From positions 1 through 64,000 of the forward strand of contig NZ_SOCP01000011.1 in NCBI RefSeq assembly GCF_004364325.1: DNA of 64,000 bases. Direction: 5' to 3'. Positions 56,305 to 63,986 of this stretch are shown in pieces (within the stretch, counting starts at the first letter, position 1; each line of letters starts with the position of its first letter). Under the pieces are notes generated by a model that had not been told where the DNA came from, ran no database searches, and saw only the letters and a list, made by a program, of their open reading frames with translations. Source of the stretch: Actinophytocola oryzae. GTDB taxonomy: Bacteria > Actinomycetota > Actinomycetes > Mycobacteriales > Pseudonocardiaceae. The position numbers were made by a program, and so were the translations under genes.

Positions 56305-56712
56305 ATGCGTGTGGCAGAACTGGCCGCGGCGGCCGGGGTGGCACCCGACACGGTGCGGTACTACGAGCGCAGCGGCCTGCTGGCCCCGCCGCCGAGGACC
56401 TCCGGCGGCTACCGGACCTTCCCTCCGTCCGCGGTGGACCGCCTCCGCTTCATCCAGGGGTGTCAGCGGCTGGGGCTGCGCCTGAAGGAGATAGCCGAGC
56501 TGCTGTCGGTCCGCGACACCGGCGAGTGCCCCTGCGAACCGGCCGCGGACCTCCTGCGCCACCGGCTGGCGGAGATCGACGCCGAGATGGCCCGCCTCGC
56601 CGCGCTGCGCACCGACCTGACGGCCATGGTGGCCTCGGTCCCCGACGGCCCCTGCCAGGACCCGGCTCCCGGCACGTCCTGGTGCGCACCGGGAGAGGAG
56701 GTGATCCCATGA
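56305..56712 (+). CDS. MerR-family metal-responsive regulator
   Basis: 135 residues. HTH VAELAAAAGVAPDTVRYYER and wing GLLAPPPRTSGGYRTF, then the long dimer helix, and cysteines at 75, 77, 117 and 127 (GECPCEP and PCQDPAPGTSWC). The 117/127 pair and the Cys at the helix start resemble MerR/ZntR metal sites, so a soft or transition metal ligand is likely. Autoregulated through the dyad promoter just upstream. Its stop overlaps the ATG of an 11-residue Cys-rich ORF (ATGA). Confidence 0.88.
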   Translation: MRVAELAAAAGVAPDTVRYYERSGLLAPPPRTSGGYRTFPPSAVDRLRFIQGCQRLGLRLKEIAELLSVRDTGECPCEPAADLLRHRLAEIDAEMARLAALRTDLTAMVASVPDGPCQDPAPGTSWCAPGEEVIP

Positions 56713-56744
56713 CCGACGACTGCTGCGGCACCGGCTGCTGCTGA
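56709..56744 (+). CDS. 11-residue Cys-rich microprotein (MTDDCCGTGCC)
   Basis: ATG at 56709 overlaps the MerR stop and is preceded by AGGAGGTGATC, matching the full anti-Shine-Dalgarno end of 16S rRNA at ideal spacing, the strongest ribosome-binding site noticed in this window. The product has four Cys in two vicinal pairs (CC-GTG-CC), a compact soft-metal ligand set, after two Asp. The coupling to a metal-responsive regulator suggests a metal buffer, carrier or co-sensor. Too short for usual gene finders. A chance ORF or a lost C-terminal tail of MerR are the alternatives. Confidence 0.62.
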   Translation: MTDDCCGTGCC

Positions 56745-56798
56745 TCCCCGAACCCCGCCGGCGAAGGCGCCCGCCGGCGGTAGGGCAGGATTCGTGGG

Positions 56799-57182
56799 GT
56801 GGCATACCTGGGACTGGTCGCGCTGCTCGTCCGCGACTACGACGAAGCGATCGAGTACTTCACCGGTGCGTTGGGATTCACGCTGAGGGAGGACCTCGAT
56901 CAGGGGAACGGAAAACGCTGGGTGGTCGTGGATCCGCCCGGTGGCGAGACGGGCCTGCTGCTCGCCAGGGCCGTCGGCGACGAACAGCAGGCCAGGGTCG
57001 GCGACCAGCACGGCGGCCGGGTCGGGTTCTTCCTCAACGTGCACGACTTCTCGGCCACCCACATGCGGATGAGCCAGCACGGCGTCCGCTTCGAGGAGGA
57101 GCCCCGGCACGAGGTCTTCGGGACCGTGGCCATCTTCCGCGACCTCTACGGCAACCGGTGGGACCTCGTCCAGCTCACTTGA
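56799..57182 (+). CDS. VOC-family (glyoxalase/extradiol-type) protein
   Basis: 127 residues with one VOC module pair: LGLVALLVRDYDEAIEYFTG, ALGFTLREDL, RVGFFLNVHDFSATHMRM, AIFRDLYGNRWDLVQL. Metal ligands would come from H/E positions such as the final E-like strand, though YGNRWDLVQL lacks the usual Glu, so it may bind rather than convert its ligand. GTG start. Its 3' end overlaps the convergent acyl-CoA dehydrogenase gene by eight bases. Confidence 0.82.
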   Translation: MAYLGLVALLVRDYDEAIEYFTGALGFTLREDLDQGNGKRWVVVDPPGGETGLLLARAVGDEQQARVGDQHGGRVGFFLNVHDFSATHMRMSQHGVRFEEEPRHEVFGTVAIFRDLYGNRWDLVQLT

Positions 57183-58785
57183 CGCCCACCCTCGCCACGA
57201 TCGCCGCGGTGTCCACGCCGAACGGGAGGGTGCCGAACGCGGCACCCCAGTCCCCGCCGAGACGGGACGCGCAGAAGGCGTCCGCCACCGCCGGGTGTCC
57301 ATGCCGGACCAGCAGCGATCCCTGCAGTACCAACGCCATCCGCTCCACCACGCGGCGGGCCGACGACTGGTCCGCCTCCGGCAGGCGCCTGCGCAGGTCG
57401 CTGATCGCCGCGTCGAGGCGCGTGTCTGCACCCGTGGCCAGCTCGGCGAAAAACGCCTCCGTGCCGCCGGATGCCATGGCACGCAACACATCCAGCGCCG
57501 CCACGTTCCCTGAGCCTTCCCAGATCGAGTTCAGCGGTGCGTCGCGGTACAGCCTCGGCATGCCCGACTCCTCGACGTAACCGTTGCCGCCGAGGCATTC
57601 CAGCGCCTCGTTCGCGTGCACGGCGGCACGCTTGCACAGCCAGTACTTGCTCACCGCGAGCCCCAGCCGCCGGAAGGCGGTCTCGGCCTCGTCACCGGCC
57701 ATCGCCCTGTCGGTCGCCGCGGCCAGGCGCATCGCCAGCGTGGTCGCCGCCTCGGACTCCACCGCGAGGTCGGCGAGGACGTTGGCCATCAGGGGCTGGT
57801 CGACCAGGTACGAGCCGAACGCCTGGCGGTGGGTCGCGTGGTGCACCGCCTGCACGACACCCTGGCGCATGCCGGCGGCCGCCCCGATGACACAGTCCAG
57901 GCGCGTCATGTTGACCATCTGGATGATCGTGCGGACGCCCTGGCCCTCCTCCCCCACCGGCCACGCCACCGCCTCGTCGTACTCGACCTCCGACGACGCG
58001 TTCGACCTGTTGCCCAGCTTGTCCTTCAGCCGCTGCAGGTGCATGCGGTTGCGGGTGCCGTCGGGGAGCACGCGCGGGAGCAGGAAGCACGTCAGGCCGC
58101 CCGGCGCCTGCGCCAGCACCAGGAACAGGTCGCACATCGGCGCGGACGTGAACCACTTGTGTCCGGTCAGCAGGTAGCTGCCGTCAGCCTGTGGCACGGC
58201 GGCGGTCGTGTTCGCGCGGACGTCCGAGCCGCCCTGTTTCTCCGTCATGGACATGCCTGCCGTCAGGCCGAGCTTGGTGTCCGGGACGCGCAGGCCCGGG
58301 TCGTAGGACCGCGAGGTCAGCAGGGGCTCGTACCGGTCGGCGATGGCCGCGTTGTGGCGCAGCGCCGGGACCACCGCGTAGGTCATGGAGATCGGGCAGC
58401 CGTGGCCCGCCTCGACCTGGGTCCACGTGTAGAAGCGTGCCGCGCGGGCCGTGTGCGCGCCGGGCCGCTCGTCCCGCCACGGCGCGGCGTGCATGCCGTG
58501 CCGGACCGCGACGGTCATCAGCTCGTGGTAGGCGGGGTGGTACTCGACCTCGTCGCTACGGTTGCCGTAGCGGTCGTGCGTACGCAGCACCGGCGGGTAG
58601 GCGTTGGCGAGGCGGCCCCACTCCTGGGCCTGTTCGGACCCGGCGAGCTGTCCCAGCTCGTGCAGCTCCGGCTCGGCCCAGCCGGCACCGTGGCGGTGCA
58701 GGCCGTCGAGGAGGGCCGCGTCGGCGGCGACGTCGTGCCCGACGAGCGGCGGGACCTGGTTGGTGACCACGTGGGTAGCCGGCAT
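57175..58785 (-). CDS. AidB-like acyl-CoA dehydrogenase
   Basis: 536 residues. Length and motifs fit AidB: QVEAGHGCPISMTYAVVPAL, GMSMTEKQGGSDVRANTTAA, LLTGHKWFTSAPMCDLFLVL, LKDKLGNRSNASSEVEYDEA, NEALECLGGNGYVEESGMPR and YRDAPLNSIWEGSGNV. AidB homologues are FAD proteins linked to alkylation stress and DNA binding, with weak isovaleryl-CoA dehydrogenase activity. Divergent from a PaaX-like regulator; an inverted repeat CTTACG/CGTAAG lies between. Confidence 0.9.
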   Translation of the reverse strand: MPATHVVTNQVPPLVGHDVAADAALLDGLHRHGAGWAEPELHELGQLAGSEQAQEWGRLANAYPPVLRTHDRYGNRSDEVEYHPAYHELMTVAVRHGMHAAPWRDERPGAHTARAARFYTWTQVEAGHGCPISMTYAVVPALRHNAAIADRYEPLLTSRSYDPGLRVPDTKLGLTAGMSMTEKQGGSDVRANTTAAVPQADGSYLLTGHKWFTSAPMCDLFLVLAQAPGGLTCFLLPRVLPDGTRNRMHLQRLKDKLGNRSNASSEVEYDEAVAWPVGEEGQGVRTIIQMVNMTRLDCVIGAAAGMRQGVVQAVHHATHRQAFGSYLVDQPLMANVLADLAVESEAATTLAMRLAAATDRAMAGDEAETAFRRLGLAVSKYWLCKRAAVHANEALECLGGNGYVEESGMPRLYRDAPLNSIWEGSGNVAALDVLRAMASGGTEAFFAELATGADTRLDAAISDLRRRLPEADQSSARRVVERMALVLQGSLLVRHGHPAVADAFCASRLGGDWGAAFGTLPFGVDTAAIVARVGVK

Positions 58786-58802
58786 GCGGCCGATGTTACA
58801 TT

Positions 58803-58830
58803 CTTACGACACGTGAGGCTAGAGCGTAAG
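58803..58830. promoter_or_regulatory. Inverted repeat between AidB-like and PaaX-like genes
   Basis: CTTACG (58803-58808) and CGTAAG (58825-58830) are perfect inverted 6-base arms 16 bases apart in the 53-base gap. Widely spaced arms suit a PaaX-like protein, but the site is unproven. Confidence 0.5.
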
Positions 58831-58838
58831 GCGGTGCG

Positions 58839-59564
58839 ATGGTTGCGGGGCTTCGGCCACTGACGGCACGCTCGGCGGTGCTGAGCACCCTGCTCGGCGC
58901 CCACCCGCCCCGCCTGCCCGCACGCAGCCTGGTCCGCGTCGGCGACATGTTCGGCATCGCGGAGGGCACCATCCGGGTGGCACTGTCGCGGATGGTCGCC
59001 GCGGGCGACCTCACCCAGGTCAACGGCGACTACCAGCTGACGAGGCGGCTGCGTGACCGCCAGGCGCGCCAGGACCAGAGCCGGACGCCGTCGACGCGGC
59101 CGTGGACGGGTGAGTGGGAGATCGCCGTGGTGACGGCCGCCCGCCGCTCCCCGACGGAACGCACGGCCTTCCGCGCCGCCATGACCGAGCTGCGCCTGGC
59201 GGAACTGCGCGAGGGCACGTGGCTGCGCCCGGCGAACCTCACCACCGAGCGCCCCGCGCTGGTGACCGAGCAGTGCACGTTCCTCACCGGGCGCCCCGAG
59301 CGACCGGGCCTCGCGGACGAGCTGTGGGACCTGGCGGGCTGGGCGAGCACGGCCCGCGAGCTGGAGGCGGGGCTGGACGAGGCGGCGGACCTGCTGTCGA
59401 GCTTCATGCTCGCCGCCGCGGTCCTGCGCCACTTCCTCGCGGACCCGCTCCTGCCCGCCGAACTGCTGCCGGCCGACTGGCCGGGCCCGCGCCTGCGCAC
59501 CCGATACGAGGAATTCGACGACCGGTTCCAGAAGCTCTTGAGGGCCAGGCTCGAAATCGATTAG
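58839..59564 (+). CDS. PaaX-like regulator
   Basis: 241 residues. A winged-helix N-terminus (RSLVRVGDMFGIAEGTIRVA, LSRMVAAGDLTQVNGDYQL) and the PaaX central segment WTGEWEIAVVTAARRSPTER. PaaX proteins repress phenylacetyl-CoA genes and respond to acyl- or aryl-CoA. Here the neighbour is an acyl-CoA dehydrogenase-like gene on the opposite strand, so a CoA thioester signal is plausible. No paa genes are nearby. Confidence 0.87.
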   Translation: MVAGLRPLTARSAVLSTLLGAHPPRLPARSLVRVGDMFGIAEGTIRVALSRMVAAGDLTQVNGDYQLTRRLRDRQARQDQSRTPSTRPWTGEWEIAVVTAARRSPTERTAFRAAMTELRLAELREGTWLRPANLTTERPALVTEQCTFLTGRPERPGLADELWDLAGWASTARELEAGLDEAADLLSSFMLAAAVLRHFLADPLLPAELLPADWPGPRLRTRYEEFDDRFQKLLRARLEID

Positions 59565-59572
59565 CTGTCCCC

Positions 59573-60031
59573 ATGCGACTGCGATCCGCCCGGCCGGACG
59601 AGGCCGTCTTCATCTCCGACCTGGCCGTGCGGTCGAAGGCGTACTGGGGCTACGACGAGAAGTTCCTCGCGGGCAGTCGCGTCCAGCTCGCGGTGCGACC
59701 ACAGGACGTCGCCGAGCGGCGGGTGACCGTGGCGGAGCGGGACGGGACGATCCTCGGGTTCTACGCACTCGAGGGGGAACCGCCCGCCGGCGTGCTCGAC
59801 CTGATGTTCGTGGACCCCGACCACCTGCGGGAGGGGATCGGGCGCGAGCTGTGGGACCACGCCGTCGTGACCGCGCGGACCGTCGGCCTGCGGAGGTTCA
59901 CCATCGACTCCGACCCGTTCGCCGAGAAGTTCTACCTCGCGATGGGGGCGATCAGGACCGGTTCGTCCCCGTCCGCGGTCCGTGTCGGCCGAGAGCTTCC
60001 CCAACTGACCTTCACGGTGCCAAGCGCCTGA
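59573..60031 (+). CDS. GNAT-family N-acetyltransferase
   Basis: 152 residues. MRLRSARPDEAVFISDLAVR at the N-terminus, LDLMFVDPDHLREGIGRELW with the acetyl-CoA pyrophosphate loop (R-x-G-I-G-R), and SDPFAEKFYLAMGAIRTGS near the end. Transfers acetyl from acetyl-CoA to an unknown amine. It starts eight bases after the PaaX-like gene on the same strand. Confidence 0.88.
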   Translation: MRLRSARPDEAVFISDLAVRSKAYWGYDEKFLAGSRVQLAVRPQDVAERRVTVAERDGTILGFYALEGEPPAGVLDLMFVDPDHLREGIGRELWDHAVVTARTVGLRRFTIDSDPFAEKFYLAMGAIRTGSSPSAVRVGRELPQLTFTVPSA

Positions 60032-60057
60032 CCCCCGGTTTGGGTAGCGTGCACATC

Positions 60058-60777
60058 GTGCTTGGCCTGCCTGATCACATCACCGCCTGTCTGTTCGATC
60101 TCGACGGAGTCCTCACCGGCACCGCCGCGCTCCACCGTGCCGCGTGGAAGGAGACGTTCGACCCGGTGCTCGAGAAACACGGGCAACCCCCGTTCACCGA
60201 CGCCGACTACAACAACCACGTCGACGGCAGGCCCCGCTTCGACGGGGTGCGGGAGTTCCTGCACTCGCGTGGCATCGACCTGCCGGAGGCACCGCCGGAC
60301 GCCCCGCCCTCCGACGACTCGGTCCAGGGTGTCGGCAACCGCAAGAACGAGCGGGTGCAGCAGATCATCGCCGAGCGCGGCGTCCAGCCCTATCCGGGCT
60401 CGATGCGGTACGTCGAGGCGTGCAAGGCCGCCGGGCTGCGCATCGCCGTGGTCACCTCGTCGGCGAACGCCAAGATGGTGCTCGACGCCGCGGAGCTGAC
60501 GAAGTACGTCGAGGCACGCATCGACGGCGTGGTGATCACCGACCGCAAGCTGCGGGGCAAGCCTGCGCCGGACTCCTTCCTCGCGGGCGCCGAGGCGCTC
60601 GGCACGACCCCCGCCAACGCCGTCGTGTTCGAGGATGCGCTGTCCGGGGTGCAGGCGGGCAAGGCGGGACATTTCGGTTACGTCGTCGGCGTCGACCGGG
60701 TGGGCCAGGCAGAGGAGCTGCGGGCCCACGGCGCGAACGTCGTGGTCCAGGACCTCGCCGAGCTGTTGGAGGACTAG
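60058..60777 (+). CDS. Beta-phosphoglucomutase-like HAD enzyme
   Basis: 239 residues. Motif I CLFDLDGVLTGTAALHRAAW (two Asp separated by one residue), cap with DYNNHVDGRPRFDGVREFLH, motif II VVTSSANAKMVL, motif III KLRGKPAPDSF, motif IV VVFEDALSGVQAGKAGHFG. The R-F-DGVR-x-FL and GNRKN segments are usual for beta-phosphoglucomutases paired with GH65 phosphorylases. It converts beta-glucose-1-phosphate to glucose-6-phosphate. The GH65 gene follows about 200 bases on. Confidence 0.88.
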   Translation: MLGLPDHITACLFDLDGVLTGTAALHRAAWKETFDPVLEKHGQPPFTDADYNNHVDGRPRFDGVREFLHSRGIDLPEAPPDAPPSDDSVQGVGNRKNERVQQIIAERGVQPYPGSMRYVEACKAAGLRIAVVTSSANAKMVLDAAELTKYVEARIDGVVITDRKLRGKPAPDSFLAGAEALGTTPANAVVFEDALSGVQAGKAGHFGYVVGVDRVGQAEELRAHGANVVVQDLAELLED

Positions 60778-60851
60778 GCCGTGAGCGAAGCTTTCGGAGT
60801 TTGCGGAGCATCCTCAGGGAGGTCCGAGATGGCAGCTCACCCGCGACTGGC

Positions 60852-60907
60852 CGCACGAGTGGGACTTTCGCACGGCTTCAGGTCGCACGAGTGGGACTCT
60901 CGCACGG
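60852..60907. repeat. Two direct copies of CGCACGAGTGGGACTyTCGC
   Basis: A 24-base unit beginning CGCACGAGTGGGACTTTCGC occurs at 60852-60875 and, one base changed, at 60884-60907, 32 bases apart, in the 203-base gap between the HAD and GH65 genes. The rest of the gap holds no gene that I can support. It may be a second intergenic repeat family. Confidence 0.7.
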
Positions 60908-60980
60908 GTCGCGGGAGCAGAATGGACGGCCCGCTCGTTGCCATGTGGGTAGCGTCGGGCAGGGCGGGCGAGGGGGCGTC

Positions 60981-63329
60981 GTGACGCATGGGTTTTCCGT
61001 GGCTCCCTGGGAGCTGCGGTGGGACACGCTGGACCTCGATGCGCTCGAACGCACCGAGTCGATCTTCGCGCTGTCCAACGGTCACATCGGCATGCGCGGC
61101 ACGCTCGAGGAGGGTGAGCCACGCGGCCTGCCCGGCACCTACCTCAACGGCTTCTACGAGCGGCACCCACTCCCCTACGCCGAGGCGGGCTACGGCTACC
61201 CGGAGGACGGCCAGACGGTCGTCAACGTCACGGACGGCAAGATCATCCGACTGCTCGTGCAGGACGAACCGCTCGACATGCGGTACGGCCGTGCCATTGA
61301 GCACCACCGCGTGCTCGACTTCCGGTCCGGCACACTGCGCCGCGACACCGTCTGGGAGTCGCCGACCGGGCGGCGGGTGCGCGTGCGCTCCGAGCGGCTC
61401 GTGTCGTTCACGCAGCGCGCCGTCGCCGCGATCCACTACGAGGTCGAGCCGCTGGACGGCGACATCCAGCTCGTGCTGCAGTCCGACCTGCTGGCCAACG
61501 AACCGGTCGAGTCCGCGACCAAGGACCCGCGCGTCGGCTCCGCGCTCGACGCACCGCTCGTCGCGGAGCACGGCGAGGGTGACGGCCTCCACGCGGTGCT
61601 CGTCCACCAGACCCGCCGCTCGAAGCTGCGGGTCGCCGCGGGCATGTACCACAGCTTCGAGGCCGGCGACGGCATGGCGTGCGAGATGCACGTCGAGGAC
61701 GACCTCGCCCGGCTCAGCGCGGCCATCGACGTGCCGAGCGGCTCGCGGCTCGCGGTCACCAAGCTGATCGGCTACGGCTGGTCGGCGCGCCGGTCCGTTC
61801 CCGCGCTGCGCGCACAGGTCCACGCCGCGCTCGCGGGTGCCAGGCAGACCGGCTGGCAGGGGCTGCTCGACGAGCAGCGCGCGTACCTCGACGAGTTCTG
61901 GGCCAACGCCGACGTCGAGATCGAGGGCGACGCGGAGTTGCAGCAGGCCGTGCGGTTCGGGCTGTTCCACGTGCTGCAGGCCGGGGCGCGCGGCGAGAGC
62001 AGGGCCATCCCCGCCAAGGGCCTGACCGGCCCCGGCTACGACGGGCACTCCTTCTGGGACAGCGAGACGTTCGTGCTGCCGGTGCTGACGTACACGATGC
62101 CGGAGTCCGCCCGCGACGCCCTTCGCTGGCGCCACGGCACGCTCGACAAGGCACGCGAACGCGCGCAGGCGCTGGGGCTCGAGGGCGCCACGTTCCCGTG
62201 GCGGTCCATCGACGGCGCCGAGTGCTCGGCGTACTGGCCCGCGGGCACCGGGGCGTTCCACGTGTCGGCGGACGTGGCCGACGCGGTCGCCCGCTACCTC
62301 GCCGCGACCGACGACGAGGACTTCGAGCGCGAGCACGCGGTGGAGATCCTGGTGGAGACCGCGCGGCTGTGGCGGTCGCTCGGCCACCACGACGTGCACG
62401 GCGGTTTCCGCATCGACGGGGTGACCGGGCCGGACGAGTACACGGCGGTCGTGGACAACAACGTCTACACGAACCTGATGGCACAGCGGAACCTGCGGGA
62501 GGCCGCGGCCGCGTGTGAGCGGCAGCCCTCGGTGGCGGCGAGGCTCGGGGTCACCGACGAGGAGACGGCGGCGTGGCAGCACGCCGCGTCGAAGATGGTG
62601 GTGCCCTACGACGAGATGCTCGGCGTGCACCCGCAGTCGGAGCGGTTCACCGAGCACGCCCGCTGGGACTTCGACGCCACGCCGCAGGAGAACTACCCGC
62701 TGCTGCTGCACTACCCGTACTTCGACCTGTACCGCAAGCAGGTCGTGAAGCAGGCCGATCTCGTGATGGCCATGTACACGCGGGGCGACGCGTTCACCCC
62801 GGAGCAGAAGGGCCGCAACGTCGACTACTACGAGCCGCTGACCGTGCGGGACTCGTCGCTGTCGGCGTGCGTCCAGGCGGTGCTCGCGGCCGAGGTCGGC
62901 TACCTGGACCTGGCGTACGACTACTTCGCGGAGGCCGCGCTCACGGACCTGCACGACCTGCACGCGAACGTGCGCAACGGGCTGCACATCGCGTCGCTCG
63001 CGGGGGCGTGGCTGGTGGCGGTGGCCGGGTTCGGCGGCATGCGTGACCACGACCGCGCGCTGGCGTTCGCGCCGCGGCTGCCTTCTGCCCTGACGCGGCT
63101 GGCGTTCCGGCTGTCCTACCGCGGGAGCCGGTTCGCGGTGGAGATCGACCAGTCGGGCGCGAGCTACACGCTGCTCGACGGGCCGTCGCTGACCGTGCGG
63201 CACCACGGCGAGCCGGTGGAGCTGACGAAGGGTGCGGCGGAGCGGCGGGCGATCGAGGAGCTCACGCCCCGGGAGGCACCCGGCCAGCCGAAGGGCCGCG
63301 AGCCGCACCGGCGCACGCCGAAGTTCTGA
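60981..63329 (+). CDS. GH65 disaccharide phosphorylase (maltose/trehalose/kojibiose type)
   Basis: 782 residues, normal for GH65. N-terminal beta-sandwich (ESIFALSNGHIGMRGTLEEG, GTYLNGFYE), then the (alpha/alpha)6 barrel: KGLTGPGYDGHSFWDSETFV and GVTGPDEYTAVVDNNVYTN with the general acid Glu486. It splits an alpha-glucosyl disaccharide with phosphate to glucose and beta-glucose-1-phosphate, which the upstream HAD enzyme isomerises. Which disaccharide is used cannot be told. AGGGGG lies five bases before the GTG. A long hairpin terminator follows at once. Confidence 0.92.
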   Translation: MTHGFSVAPWELRWDTLDLDALERTESIFALSNGHIGMRGTLEEGEPRGLPGTYLNGFYERHPLPYAEAGYGYPEDGQTVVNVTDGKIIRLLVQDEPLDMRYGRAIEHHRVLDFRSGTLRRDTVWESPTGRRVRVRSERLVSFTQRAVAAIHYEVEPLDGDIQLVLQSDLLANEPVESATKDPRVGSALDAPLVAEHGEGDGLHAVLVHQTRRSKLRVAAGMYHSFEAGDGMACEMHVEDDLARLSAAIDVPSGSRLAVTKLIGYGWSARRSVPALRAQVHAALAGARQTGWQGLLDEQRAYLDEFWANADVEIEGDAELQQAVRFGLFHVLQAGARGESRAIPAKGLTGPGYDGHSFWDSETFVLPVLTYTMPESARDALRWRHGTLDKARERAQALGLEGATFPWRSIDGAECSAYWPAGTGAFHVSADVADAVARYLAATDDEDFEREHAVEILVETARLWRSLGHHDVHGGFRIDGVTGPDEYTAVVDNNVYTNLMAQRNLREAAAACERQPSVAARLGVTDEETAAWQHAASKMVVPYDEMLGVHPQSERFTEHARWDFDATPQENYPLLLHYPYFDLYRKQVVKQADLVMAMYTRGDAFTPEQKGRNVDYYEPLTVRDSSLSACVQAVLAAEVGYLDLAYDYFAEAALTDLHDLHANVRNGLHIASLAGAWLVAVAGFGGMRDHDRALAFAPRLPSALTRLAFRLSYRGSRFAVEIDQSGASYTLLDGPSLTVRHHGEPVELTKGAAERRAIEELTPREAPGQPKGREPHRRTPKF

Positions 63330-63369
63330 CGTCCTGAAGGGATGCCCGAGGGCACCTCTTCAGGACGTC
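63328..63369 (+). terminator. Hairpin terminator after the GH65 gene
   Basis: GACGTCCTGAAG (63328-63339) pairs perfectly with CTTCAGGACGTC (63358-63369), and TGCCC/GGGCA form an inner stem. It begins within the stop codon of the GH65 gene. The next 178 bases to 63547 contain nothing else I can support. Confidence 0.85.
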
Positions 63370-63547
63370 CGGGCCCACCGCCCCGGGGAACCCACGTCGG
63401 GGCAGCGCGCCAGGCCACGAAACGCCTGGTCACGGCGTTTCGCTTGGACGGTCTCGGTGGCCGGGTTGTCCTGGAAGGCGTGTTCGGGGCGCTGGTCGAA
63501 GACGCCTCCCAGGACTTTGTGGAGACCCCGGGCCCTTCCCTCCCGGG

Positions 63548-63805
63548 TCAGAGGAGCACGACTTCCCGCGGCCCGTCGGGGCCGGTGAGGAAGAGCTGCT
63601 CGCCGCGGTCACGCATCGCGCGGTAGACGAAGTCGCCGTAGCCGACCAGTCGGCGCAACGCCTCGGTGAGCGTCACGTCCTCGCACTCGATCAGCCGTTC
63701 GAGCGCACGCACGGTATCCGGTGAGATGGCGACGTTGATGCGTCGCGGATCAGTGGCGAGGCGTCCTTCGAGAGCCTCCTCAACGTCCGTGCGGTTACCC
63801 AGCAT
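63548..63805 (-). CDS. Ribbon-helix-helix-like small protein
   Basis: 85 residues: RINVAISPDTVRALERLIEC and VTLTEALRRLVGYGDFVYRA, a strand-helix-helix pattern like CopG/Arc-type proteins of actinomycetes, with a C-terminal LFLTGPDGPREVVLL hairpin. These are either DNA-binding or antitoxin-like, but no toxin gene is next to it. The ATG at 63805 is chosen for a GGGAAG upstream; a GTG at 63853 would add 16 residues. A strong palindrome lies 75 bases upstream. Confidence 0.65.
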   Translation of the reverse strand: MLGNRTDVEEALEGRLATDPRRINVAISPDTVRALERLIECEDVTLTEALRRLVGYGDFVYRAMRDRGEQLFLTGPDGPREVVLL

Positions 63806-63882
63806 GACCACATCACTTCCCTGCCTTGTCAGACCGTCTGTCAAGTTTGGCACGGGTCATACACATAAGCAACATTGTACTA

Positions 63883-63908
63883 CCACGTAAACAGTGTTGT
63901 TTATGTGG
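63883..63908. promoter_or_regulatory. Palindrome in the divergent promoter at the right edge
   Basis: CCACGTAAACA (63883-63893) is answered by TGTTTATGTGG (63898-63908); ten of eleven positions pair over a 4-base centre. It is A+T-rich and lies between the ribbon-helix-helix gene and a gene starting at 63987. Probable operator for one or both. Confidence 0.65.
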
Positions 63909-63986
63909 CAATCCGGAGTTACGCTGCTCCTGAGAGTGACTGTTCGCCATGCGAACACCCCGGCTCCGGCCCCACGAAGGAACGTC

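Noticed and set aside
63370..63547. Small gene between the GH65 terminator and the ribbon-helix-helix gene
   Set aside because: Open frames exist on both strands but none has a plausible start site or coding-like composition.
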